DNA of 64,000 bases from Mesostigma viride (Eukaryota > Streptophyta > Mesostigmatophyceae > Mesostigmatales > Mesostigmataceae): positions 1 to 64,000 of the forward strand of contig RPFO01000704.1 in NCBI GenBank assembly GCA_009746045.1, in the 5' to 3' direction. The notes under the pieces are model-generated. The model did not search any database and had not been told where the DNA came from. It saw only the letters and a list, made by a program, of their open reading frames with translations. The first letter of the stretch is position 1. Each line of letters begins with the position of its first letter. The position numbers were made by a program, and so were the translations under genes. This document shows positions 32,957-41,337 of the stretch, in pieces.

Positions 32957-33000
32957 TAAGGGTAAATATGGTTTAGGAGTGTAGGGGTTTAGGGTTTAAG
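32957..33000 (+). repeat. Telomere-like G-rich stretch
   Basis: TAAGGGTAAATATGG is followed by TGTAGGGGTTTAGGGTTTA, which contains one exact TTTAGGG and a TGTAGGG. The G-rich strand is on top, opposite to the CCCTACA block at 2,940. It is short and degenerate. Confidence 0.45.
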
Positions 33001-33138
33001 GCCTACCATACACCCGTATGTAAAAATGCAACAACACGCCAAGTCATCCGCCACCATGCAAAAATATATAAACACAACTGGTCATCCTCAACAAGAATGC
33101 CCATTTTAGTACCTAATCCGCACTTGGCACTTGTCCAG

Positions 33139-33172
33139 TTTCGTAAGTCCAACGGCCGTTGGCTTTGAGAAA
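33139..33172. repeat. Dispersed palindrome module, full form
   Basis: The core at 33,149-33,162 has TTTC six bases to the left and GAAA six bases to the right. It closely resembles the copies at 2,030-2,470, on the other side of the minisatellite. Confidence 0.8.
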
Positions 33173-33321
33173 TTAAGATATGCGACATGCGCCATGCAGC
33201 CAAGCTAAAGTATAGGCTGATTGCCCTGTATGTAACATTAGTAAGGTGAACGACCGTCGACAAAAAAACACATGCGACATACAAACACCAATTTTACACA
33301 GTAATGTTTGGAATGACGTAC

Positions 33322-33989
33322 CGTAATTTCGGCGTCCACCTTCTTCGCAATTGTGAACCAGCCCTGTCGCGTGTTGTCCGGATGTCCTTCCCACTTGCCC
33401 TTCGTGACCTTTGCGACGCTCAGGTAGCACACGATTGCAGTTAAGGGTTCTCGGTCGTCTGGGTTCCAGAAGAAGCGTCGGGCGTCCGATCCGGAGGAGG
33501 AGCACCTCTCGAAGTATTTTACGTACATTACCCAGTTGCCTTTCTTAAAAACCTCGCCCCCCCCCCTGTATGTTTGTTTAAACACTCATCCTTGTCGAGT
33601 TGGTGGGCGACTCGAACAACTTTCGCCAACCAGTACGGGTGGTCGGGCACATGGTCCTTGTGCCCCCTCTCAGATGCGACTGCGACGGCCTCCCCCTCCT
33701 GCAAACCACGCCCCAACTCGTTTCTTGCCGTTTGAACGTGGTTCAGGCGGGTTCCCGGATATCGCGTGGGGTTCCGCGACTTACTCGCCTGGAGTTTTAC
33801 AGTCCACGACGAGCTGCTCCAATCGTTTGGGCATGTCGTCCACTTGCCCTCTCGGCACTCCGCACAACTGAAGCATGAAAAACGCCTGAGCTTTACCACC
33901 TCGACCCGCTCGCCCTTTTTGTCCAGTCGCCACTGGTGTGCCGTGGAGATATCTCGGATCGGGCCTCGCTCCTTACCGGACGTGAGAAT
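33322..33989 (-). CDS. Transposase-like gene, exon E (last exon seen)
   Basis: The exon begins after TTACAATTGCAG (acceptor AG at 33,990-33,991) and joins exon D in frame with phase 0. It encodes a cysteine-containing segment (CFSCAECREGKW, then CPND) and YWLAKVVRVAHQLDKDE. Past a run of ten C on the top strand (33,557-33,566) the good frame shifts and continues as EVFKKGNWVMYVKYFERC through VDAEIT, ending at a GTACGT donor at 33,321. The shift lies exactly in the homopolymer, so it may be a sequencing or slippage error rather than a real lesion. Any exon downstream of the donor could not be located. YWxAKV-type segments are seen in C-terminal parts of related eukaryotic transposase-like proteins. 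Confidence 0.6.
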
Positions 33990-34291
33990 CTGCAATTGTA
34001 AATCCATGAAACAACATCACAGCACATTTCCCAACTCCAACGGCCGTTGGCACTCAACAATTATAAGATTTCCCAACTCCAACGGCCGTTGGCCCTTGGA
34101 AACTTTATATAAGTACATTTCTCAACTCCAACGGCCGTTGGCACTCAACAATTATACGATTTTCCAGCTCCAACGGCCGTTGGCCTTATGAAACTTCAAA
34201 CTGCATCAAGGAAGCTGTCCTCTGTAAAGTGTAACCAGAGACAAATTATAGAACTGCACTTGACCACCAGAAAGCAACTGTCTTTACTTAC
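33990..34291 (-). other. Intron D/E, 302 bp, carrying four dispersed palindromes
   Basis: Donor GTAAGT (starting at 34,291) and acceptor GCAG (ending at 33,990) on the minus strand give an in-frame phase-0 junction. Four perfect CCAACGGCCGTTGG cores lie at 34,037, 34,079, 34,128 and 34,170. Two have both outer arms and two have lost the GAAA side (CACTCAACAATTAT follows instead), so they form two alternating types, as in a 91-bp tandem duplication of a pair. Confidence 0.75.
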
Positions 34292-35047
34292 GTTATCGAG
34301 AAGAAATGCCCGTCGAACCACGTCCGATTGTGCCGATGGTCGACTCGAGTCTTTGCCGGTTCTCCAATCCCGGTTCAGGTAGGCCACCAGTGCCTCCACC
34401 GTATTCAGGTTCCGATTGTCCTCCTGCATCTGCGCTCTTTTGAGGATGCTTTTGACCGTCCCCCCCTCCCCGTCCGACTCCCCCTTCCCATGTCCTGCAC
34501 ACGAGTAGTTCCACTCCAATGATTCCAAGTCGGGGTCGGCCTCGAGCAGGTCCGCAGCCATCGCCAACACATACCGGGATTGGAACTGCTCCTTACAGTT
34601 GTCGGACCAACTGATCCAGTTCCTCACCTCCACCCCCTCCTCCCTCAGCACGTTAAGGGTATTCTTCATCACGAACTCCAGGGTCTGGGCATTCCTCGGT
34701 ACGTCCTTCCCCATGTAATCGTGCTTCACCCTTTTGATTTCCAGCGATACGGGATCACGGTACATCACGATCACCGGCATCAGGACGTAACTACTTGGGT
34801 ACCAGTACTGCGCCTGCAACTGTTTCTGCAGGTGGTCCGAATAGTTCTCCGAGTAGTCCATCAGGACCACCACCGTTCCCAGCGGCATCACGTCAATGCA
34901 CTCCTTGTAAGCGTGGTGCTGCCAGGCCCATGTATGGACGTGAATGGCGAATTCCGGGAAGCGCGCCGTAATGAGTTCATGGAGCTCCGAGAGGGTTGAC
35001 TTGATGAGTTTTTGCTGCAGGTTCATTTGCGGCGCCACATCCTCCTC
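34292..35047 (-). CDS. Transposase-like gene, exon D (catalytic core)
   Basis: This 252-codon exon is bounded by a GCAG acceptor and a GTAAGT donor, with both junctions in phase 0. Visible motifs: VVLMDYSENYS (first acidic residue, about residue 57), ISWSDNCKEQFQSR (about 145-158) and AGHGKGESDGEGGTVKS (about 186-202). The series D...D...(H)GKG-x-x-DG-x-GG is typical of a group of eukaryotic RNase H-fold transposase-like proteins found in animals, algae and plants. The exact superfamily name cannot be settled by eye. The expected role is DNA cleavage and strand transfer of a DNA transposon, or a domesticated nuclear protein. The chosen boundaries make exons C, D and E one continuous frame. 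Confidence 0.75.
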
Positions 35048-35303
35048 CTGCAACACAACACACCCGCGCACCATGGATTGACCGAAGAATGGAAGTCAGC
35101 AGCTGGGAATTTCCCAACGCCAACGGCCGTTGGAAGTATGAAAGTCTACATATATATATTCAACGATGCAAATATACATGCCCGCGCACCATGGATTGAC
35201 CGAAGAATGGAAGTCAGCAGCTGGGAATTTCCCAACGCCAACGGCCGTTGGAAGTATGAAAGTCTACATATATATATTCAACGATGCAAATATACATGCT
35301 TAC
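35048..35303 (-). other. Intron C/D, 256 bp, made almost entirely of a 118-bp tandem duplication
   Basis: Donor GTAAGC starts at 35,303 and acceptor GCAG ends at 35,048 on the minus strand, phase 0. Segments 35,063-35,180 and 35,181-35,298 are identical by eye. Each carries one CCAACGGCCGTTGG core (35,120 and 35,238) with TTTC and GAAA arms. The duplication stays just inside the splice sites. Confidence 0.85.
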
Positions 35304-35562
35304 CGTCCCACGGGGCGCTGTGCCCTCCTTAATGAAGTCGAACCACGTGTACTTCTTTGTCCACCCCTTCATCTGGTCCGTCACGATGAACTCGGAAATC
35401 CCACACTCGTTGCACGTCCCTTCCAAGCAGTTCATTGGGACGTTAACGAACGGGCCGCCCGTCCTCCCCCCTCCTTGCCCCCCCTCCCCCCTCTCAGCCC
35501 TGTGGCAGGTGAAACGTCGAACGAAATCATGGGCATTGTCAGGCACGGAAGGGATACCCTCC
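35304..35562 (-). CDS. Transposase-like gene, exon C
   Basis: This encodes REGIPSVPDNAHDFVRRF, a Gly/Arg-rich linker, then CLEGTCNECGISEF (a likely zinc-binding pair) and MKGWTKKYTWFDFIKEGTAPRGT, ending at a good donor. Reading left on the minus strand, it directly follows palindrome array 1. If the array and one copy of its CCTCT duplication are left out, exon B and exon C are one continuous frame (EIEEREGIPSVP), so this was coding DNA before insertion. Confidence 0.7.
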
Positions 35563-35567
35563 CTCTA

Positions 35568-35773
35568 GTTACGTTAAACAGTGCCGGAACCTTTTTGCCG
35601 CCTGAGGCAAATCGGGCCGGAACACTATTTTGCCCGGAATAACCACTTCCGAGCACCCAAGTTAATTCGGCCGAATTAACTTGGGTGCTCGGAAGTGGTT
35701 ATTCCGGGCAAAATAGTGTTCCGGCCCGATTTGCCTCAGGCGGCAAAAAGGTTCCGGCACTGTTTAACGTAAC
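35568..35773. repeat. Perfect 206-bp palindrome (first of nine)
   Basis: The left 103 bases and the right 103 bases are exact reverse complements around 35,670/35,671. The arm contains TGCCTCAGGCGGCAAAAAGG, which supplies the tRNA-like acceptor half discussed with the spacer. A single strand could fold into one uninterrupted hairpin. Confidence 0.95.
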
Positions 35774-36112
35774 TAAAACCTGGCCTCGTGGAGGGGGACG
35801 AAGAGCCCGAGACATCCGCCTAGGCCGCTGAGCACGCACCACTAAATGCGCCGGAGCTGCCTCAGTGAGGATTCGAACCCCTGACCTCCAAGGTGCACAG
35901 GTTTTAGTTACGTTAAACAGTGCCGGAACCTTTTTGCCGCCTGAGGCAAATCGGGCCGGAACACTATTTTGCCCGGAATAACCACTTCCGAGCACCCAAG
36001 TTAATTCGGCCGAATTAACTTGGGTGCTCGGAAGTGGTTATTCCGGGCAAAATAGTGTTCCGGCCCGATTTGCCTCAGGCGGCAAAAAGGTTCCGGCACT
36101 GTTTAACGTAAC

Positions 36113-36246
36113 TAAAACCTGTGCACCTTGGAGGTCAGGGGTTCGAATCCTCACTGAGGCAGCTCCGGCGCATTTAGTGGTGCGTGCTCAGCGGCCTAGG
36201 CGGATGTCTCGGGCTCTTCGTCCCCCCTCCACGAGGCCAGGTTTTA
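36113..36246 (+). repeat. Spacer unit with tRNA-like 3' half
   Basis: This 134-bp unit starts TAAAACCTG and ends CAGGTTTTA, a 9-bp terminal inverted repeat. It contains AGGTC, then GGGGTTCGAATCCTC (a T-arm that also matches the Pol III B box), then CTGAGGCA. CTGAGGC pairs over seven bases with GCCTCAG located 91 nt upstream in the palindrome arm. Other copies: 35,774-35,906, 37,695-37,827 and 38,032-38,165 (reverse), and 36,453-36,586, 38,370-38,503 and 38,708-38,841 (forward). Confidence 0.7.
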
Positions 36247-36793
36247 GTTACGTTAAACAGTGCCGGAACCTTTTTGCCGCCTGAGGCAAATCGGGCCGGA
36301 ACACTATTTTGCCCGGAATAACCACTTCCGAGCACCCAAGTTAATTCGGCCGAATTAACTTGGGTGCTCGGAAGTGGTTATTCCGGGCAAAATAGTGTTC
36401 CGGCCCGATTTGCCTCAGGCGGCAAAAAGGTTCCGGCACTGTTTAACGTAACTAAAACCTGTGCACCTTGGAGGTCAGGGGTTCGAATCCTCACTGAGGC
36501 AGCTCCGGCGCATTTAGTGGTGCGTGCTCAGCGGCCTAGGCGGATGTCTCGGGCTCTTCGTCCCCCCTCCACGAGGCCAGGTTTTAGTTACGTTAAACAG
36601 TGCCGGAACCTTTTTGCCGCCTGAGGCAAATCGGGCCGGAACACTATTTTGCCCGGAATAACCACTTCCGAGCACCCAAGTTAATTCGGCCGAATTAACT
36701 TGGGTGCTCGGAAGTGGTTATTCCGGGCAAAATAGTGTTCCGGCCCGATTTGCCTCAGGCGGCAAAAAGGTTCCGGCACTGTTTAACGTAACT

Positions 36794-37489
36794 CCTCTCC
36801 TCGATCTCCAGCGTGCTCTTCAACTCCTTGACGCCTTTGGCGAAGGCAGAGAGCAGAGACTCGAAGACGACGTGCTTTTCGCATGCGCACAAGTCCCGGT
36901 CCTTCCACACGCCCTTTACGCACTTGGGCATGAACTCCACGAACTTCGTGTACCCCACCTTGTACCTTGTCCCGTCCGCAGTCGTCACGATACCTCCCTT
37001 GTACGGCGACGCGTCAGAACAGAACCGCTTGTAAATCGTTTCAAGCGAGTCCAAATAGTACCTTCCGCCCTGGGAGGAAATGAGGATCCTGGCGTTTCCC
37101 TTCCTTTCGAACTCATTGACCACGTCCTTATGGTTGGGAGACGCCCTCGTGTTTAGGTCTGACAACCAGTAACTCCCGACGATGTCTTTGACCTCCTCCG
37201 GAAACTTGTCCGACCGTAAAGCACGAGGGGGCGCCTTCAGGGCGGGAAGGTCGCCCCCCATCCTCATTCCCCTTGCGGTCTGGATATCCTTGGGCGTGAC
37301 GTGAAGCAGCCGCGCGAGAGTGCAATGCCCTTGATTGTTCATGCCGTCCTTTCCCAAGCACATTGACAGCACAGCGCACTTCGCGTTCCTGTGCTCATCC
37401 GACTTGCCCAATTCCTGGAAACCTTGCACGATATTAGCGACAACCTCCTGAGCGAAGGACTCCGACGCCTTTCTTTTCAGCGCAGGGCG
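36794..37489 (-). CDS. Transposase-like gene, exon B
   Basis: About 232 codons are open between the two palindrome arrays, from ALKRKASESFAQEVV to KSTLEIEER. Recognisable segments include GQ/GHCTLARLLHV, a basic stretch near PRALRSDKFPEEV, WLSDLNTRASPNHKDVV and VWKDRDLCACEKH. This kind of DRDxCxC-x-x-H motif often precedes the catalytic core in this protein group. No other domain could be named. Exon A joins it in frame (KQYRPALKRK) when array 2 and one GGGCG copy are left out, which fixes the insertion points and shows an uninterrupted ancestral frame. Confidence 0.7.
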
Positions 37490-39065
37490 AGTTACGTTAA
37501 ATAGTGCCGGAACCTTTTGCCGCCTGAGGCAAATCGGTCCGTAACACTATTTTGCACGGAATAACCACTTCCGAGCACCCAAGTTAATTCGGCCGAATTA
37601 ACTTGGGTGCTCGGAAGTGGTTATTCCGTGCAAAATAGTGTTACGGACCGATTTGCCTCAGGCGGCAAAAGGTTCCGGCACTATTTAACGTAACTAAAAC
37701 CTGGCCTCGTGGAGGGGGACGAAGAGCCCGAGACATCCGCCTAGGCCGCTGAGCACGCACCACTAAATGCGCCGGAGCTGCCTCAGTGAGGATTCGAACC
37801 CCTGACCTCCAAGGTGCACAGGTTTTAGTTACGTTAAATAGTGCCGGAACCTTTTGCCGCCTGAGGCAAATCGGTCCGTAACACTATTTTGCACGGAATA
37901 ACCACTTCCGAGCACCCAAGTTAATTCGGCCGAATTAACTTGGGTGCTCGGAAGTGGTTATTCCGTGCAAAATAGTGTTACGGACCGATTTGCCTCAGGC
38001 GGCAAAAGGTTCCGGCACTATTTAACGTAACTAAAACCTGGCCTCGTGGAGGGGGGACGAAGAGCCCGAGACATCCGCCTAGGCCGCTGAGCACGCACCA
38101 CTAAATGCGCCGGAGCTGCCTCAGTGAGGATTCGAACCCCTGACCTCCAAGGTGCACAGGTTTTAGTTACGTTAAATAGTGCCGGAACCTTTTGCCGCCT
38201 GAGGCAAATCGGTCCGTAACACTATTTTGCCCGGAATAACCACTTCCGAGCACCCAAGTTAATTCGGCCGAATTAACTTGGGTGCTCGGAAGTGGTTATT
38301 CCGGGCAAAATAGTGTTACGGACCGATTTGCCTCAGGCGGCAAAAGGTTCCGGCACTATTTAACGTAACTAAAACCTGTGCACCTTGGAGGTCAGGGGTT
38401 CGAATCCTCACTGAGGCAGCTCCGGCGCATTTAGTGGTGCGTGCTCAGCGGCCTAGGCGGATGTCTCGGGCTCTTCGTCCCCCCTCCACGAGGCCAGGTT
38501 TTAGTTACGTTAAATAGTGCCGGAACCTTTTGCCGCCTGAGGCAAATCGGGCCGGAACACTATTTTGCCCGGAATAACCACTTCCGAGCACCCAAGTTAA
38601 TTCGGCCGAATTAACTTGGGTGCTCGGAAGTGGTTATTCCGGGCAAAATAGTGTTACGGACCGATTTGCCTCAGGCGGCAAAAGGTTCCGGCACTATTTA
38701 ACGTAACTAAAACCTGTGCACCTTGGAGGTCAGGGGTTCGAATCCTCACTGAGGCAGCTCCGGCGCATTTAGTGGTGCGTGCTCAGCGGCCTAGGCGGAT
38801 GTCTCGGGCTCTTCGTCCCCCCTCCACGAGGCCAGGTTTTAGTTACGTTAAATAGTGCCGGAACCTTTTGCCGCCTGAGGCAAATCGGTCCGTAACACTA
38901 TTTTGCCCGGAATAACCACTTCCGAGCACCCAAGTTAATTCGGCCGAATTAACTTGGGTGCTCGGAAGTGGTTATTCCGGGCAAAATAGTGTTACGGACC
39001 GATTTGCCTCAGGCGGCAAAAGGTTCCGGCACTATTTAACGTAACTAAAACCATTTAACGTAACT
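37490..39065. mobile_element. Palindrome array 2: five 204-bp palindromes and four spacers
   Basis: The element ends AGTTACGTTAAA and TTTAACGTAACT are flanked by GGGCG (37,485-37,489 and 39,066-39,070), a 5-bp target duplication. Palindromes lie at 37,491-37,694, 37,828-38,031, 38,166-38,369, 38,504-38,707 and 38,842-39,045; the fourth is imperfect, with one arm of the array-1 type (GGGCCGGAACAC) and one of the array-2 type (GGTCCGTAACAC). Spacers are in orders reverse, reverse, forward, forward. A short partial spacer start (TAAAACCATTTAACG) closes the right end. Array 2 differs from array 1 at fixed positions (AAATAGTG versus AAACAGTG; four versus five T). Confidence 0.85.
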
Positions 39066-39283
39066 GGGCGGTACTGTTTCCCCATAACCTTCACAACCGC
39101 ACCTGGCAGCCGCTCAAGCGCCCTCAAGCCTACTGCAGTTTTCGTGTTTTCAGTCTTGTGATTGTTGTCCTTCAGCAAGTATTCCATTGCGCTGGCCATG
39201 TCGAGGGCAAGTTGGTTGCCCTTGATCTCGACGTACTTGAGACTTAGGTCTTTGTTGTGCGCTTCACCTGCATCCGCGCGCAT
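39066..39283 (-). CDS. Transposase-like gene, exon A (most upstream coding part seen)
   Basis: The frame reads AHNKDLSLKYVEIKGNQLALDMASAMEYLLKDNNHK and ends KVMGKQYRP at array 2. The start is uncertain. An ATG lies at 39,283, but an acceptor-like GATGCAG ending at 39,268 could begin the exon at 39,267 instead, with earlier exons further right. No DNA-binding motif is evident. It continues in frame into exon B. Confidence 0.55.
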
Positions 39284-39353
39284 ACAGAATCCAGACGAAG
39301 TTTTGACTTTTTATCAAATTATTGCTTTCCAACAATTACCCAATTTGTAGGTC

Positions 39354-39909
39354 CCAACGGCCGTTGGACCCCTGAAAGTACGCCTGAAACACGCCAACAC
39401 ATGCATTTTCGACACCCAACGGCCGTTGGACCCCCGAAAGTGGGCCTGAAACACGCCAACACATGCATTTTCGACACCCAACGGCCGTTGGACCCCTGAA
39501 AGCGGGCCGAAAACACGCCAACACATGCATTTTCGACACCCAACGGCCGTTGGACCCCTGAAAGTGGGCCTGAAACACGCCAACACATGCATTTTCGACA
39601 CCCAACGGCCGTTGGACCCCTGAAAGCGGGCCGAAAACACGCCAACACATGCATTTTCTACACCCAACGGCCGTTGGACCCCTGAAAGTGGGCCTGAAAC
39701 ACGCCCTTTACATGCATTTTCGACACCCAACGGCCGTTGGACCCCTGAAAGCGGGCCGAAAACACGCCAACACATGCATTTTCGACGTCCAACGGCCGTT
39801 GGGCCCCTGAAAGCGGGCCGGAAACACGCTAACGCATGCATTTTAGACACCCAACGGCCGTTGGACCCCTGAAAGCGGGCCGAAAACTCGCCAACACCTG
39901 CATTTTTTA
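39354..39909 (+). repeat. 62-bp tandem array built on the dispersed palindrome (nine units)
   Basis: CCAACGGCCGTTGG cores start at 39,354, 39,416, 39,478, 39,540, 39,602, 39,664, 39,727, 39,789 and 39,851, one per 62-63-bp unit. Nearly every unit keeps TTTC on the left and GAAAG six bases to the right, followed by a segment like GCCAACACATGCATTTTCG. Two alternating sub-types (GTGGGCCTGAAAC and GCGGGCCGAAAAC) suggest duplication in pairs. A decayed tenth copy (TTAACGACCGTTGGAAC) lies near 39,957. Confidence 0.9.
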
Positions 39910-40640
39910 CACGCCAGGATGTGAATTTCCGAATCCCAACGCACTTTTTATAACCTTAACGACCGTTGGAACCCAGAAATTCGACTGAAATGTTTCCATA
40001 ACACACGTAACAACAAATTTGGTGGTCAACAACCCCGTAAATCCGTAACCCTGCACGCACCTCTTGCCGCCATAGCTCTTGTTCGCAGCAGGTGGGCCCT
40101 GAAGACGCCTTTTGGTCTTGCACCTGTTGGTTACAATTGCATGGCATACCAGCAATATATTGCACATAGCATTGTATTTCACACAATTATTATATTCATG
40201 CCACAAATAATAATAATAATTGTATTAAACATAGGGGGGCAGGTTGCATATTCGTTTCATTGCAGTCTAATATCAACATATTAAAAATTTCCATGCCCAT
40301 AAACATTTTTGATATAGCTATTAGGTTGCTTATTATATTAAATCTTACCAGCCGTGTAGTGGTTTGCGGATTGCTTTATAGGCTTGCCACACCAACCCAA
40401 AAAAAAATGTTACGACGGGAGTTGAACCCGGGCCTACTAGACGTGTTCACGAGGTACTACGAGGATCAGCCAAGAATCTGTCCCGTACCGGTGTGGTTCA
40501 CCAGTTCCGCACACTAGCATGGTCTCCGCGTCGCGCTCGTTCATTAAATTTCGGAGAAATTTTGCCTGCTTATATACGTTTTTGAAGCCCCTCGGCGTCG
40601 CGCCGTGAAAAGCTTCCTCCGCCAGGCGTCCAATCAGGTA
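39910..40640. other. Unique DNA, no gene recognised
   Basis: AT-rich DNA with no convincing frame. On the minus strand, GGTTCAACTCC near 40,410-40,425 followed by a run of T looks like a Pol III B box and terminator. However, no matching tRNA acceptor or anticodon arm could be built, so no RNA gene is called. Confidence 0.5.
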
Positions 40641-41337
40641 GCAGGAATGTGAAAAAATGGGCTCGAGCTGTGTGCAGCGCCGCGTCCATGTGGCGCCACA
40701 CGGCGTCAGGAGTCGGCGTGGCGCCATATATGGCGCTGCGAATTCCCTACCGTGTGGTCTGCAGCGCCACGTCACAGTTGCGACTGCAAGTATTTTTCAG
40801 CGCGGCGCCGTCCCGGCGCCGCGCCATATCGTTTGGCGCGTCAATTTTTTTCCCGCGCGCGGCGCCTTTTAGGCGCCGCGCCATTCCATTTGCGCGTCGG
40901 CATACCAGCACCAGGGAATTTGAATTTGCTGGTGCTGCGTTGGCGCTTTCCAGCCTCCCTGGAAGACCGACACCGTGGATGCACCTTGCACCCGAGCATC
41001 AACGGCGGGTATTCGCGACATCGGCCGAAAGTGACAACGATATTAGCAACCCGACAGCCATATTCAACTGAGCAACGCCATTGTCGACACACACGGTTAA
41101 GAAAGAGGTGAGCAATGGCGGTGGATGTACATGGATGCTTTTGACAGATAGTGGTTTTATGATTGGCGTAATCGGCCAGATAATTTTGTCGCTTTTTTGG
41201 TGTCGTGGTGCCGGTCGCTGACGGGGAAATGAATGGGTTTTTTTGGTGGTTCTCGTTTGGTTGCAGGGTTCTCGTTTGCTATCAGTTTTCTTTTTGCCGC
41301 CACCGCTGCCCCCGAAGGACAAGGATAAAAAATAAGA
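40641..41337. other. GC-rich unique DNA, no gene recognised
   Basis: Rich in GGCGCC and GCGCGCC words (40,680-40,890), several of them local inverted repeats. Short open frames overlap on both strands without recognisable domains. The stretch grades into the ~300-bp repeat units at about 41,338. Confidence 0.45.

Larger units (their letters stand above)
35567..36793. mobile_element. Palindrome array 1: four perfect 206-bp palindromes and three spacers
   Basis: The element begins AGTTACGTTAAA and ends TTTAACGTAACT, flanked by CCTCT (35,562-35,566 and 36,794-36,798), a 5-bp target duplication. It contains palindromes at 35,568-35,773, 35,907-36,112, 36,247-36,452 and 36,587-36,792, each with its centre at TTCGG/CCGAA and perfect over both arms by eye. 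Spacers of 133-134 bp lie between them; the first is in one orientation and the next two in the other. No protein is encoded, so this is a non-autonomous (foldback or MITE-like) DNA element. It lies in coding sequence of the transposase-like gene. Confidence 0.85.

Noticed and set aside
31136-32959. Open frames in the AC-rich block (His/Thr-rich or Cys/Val-rich)
   Set aside because: Low-complexity repeats read on either strand. No coding evidence.
40395-40520. Possible tRNA or SINE on the minus strand (B box GGTTCAACTCC followed by a T run)
   Set aside because: No pairing acceptor strand, A box or anticodon arm could be matched. The B box alone is too weak to call an RNA gene.
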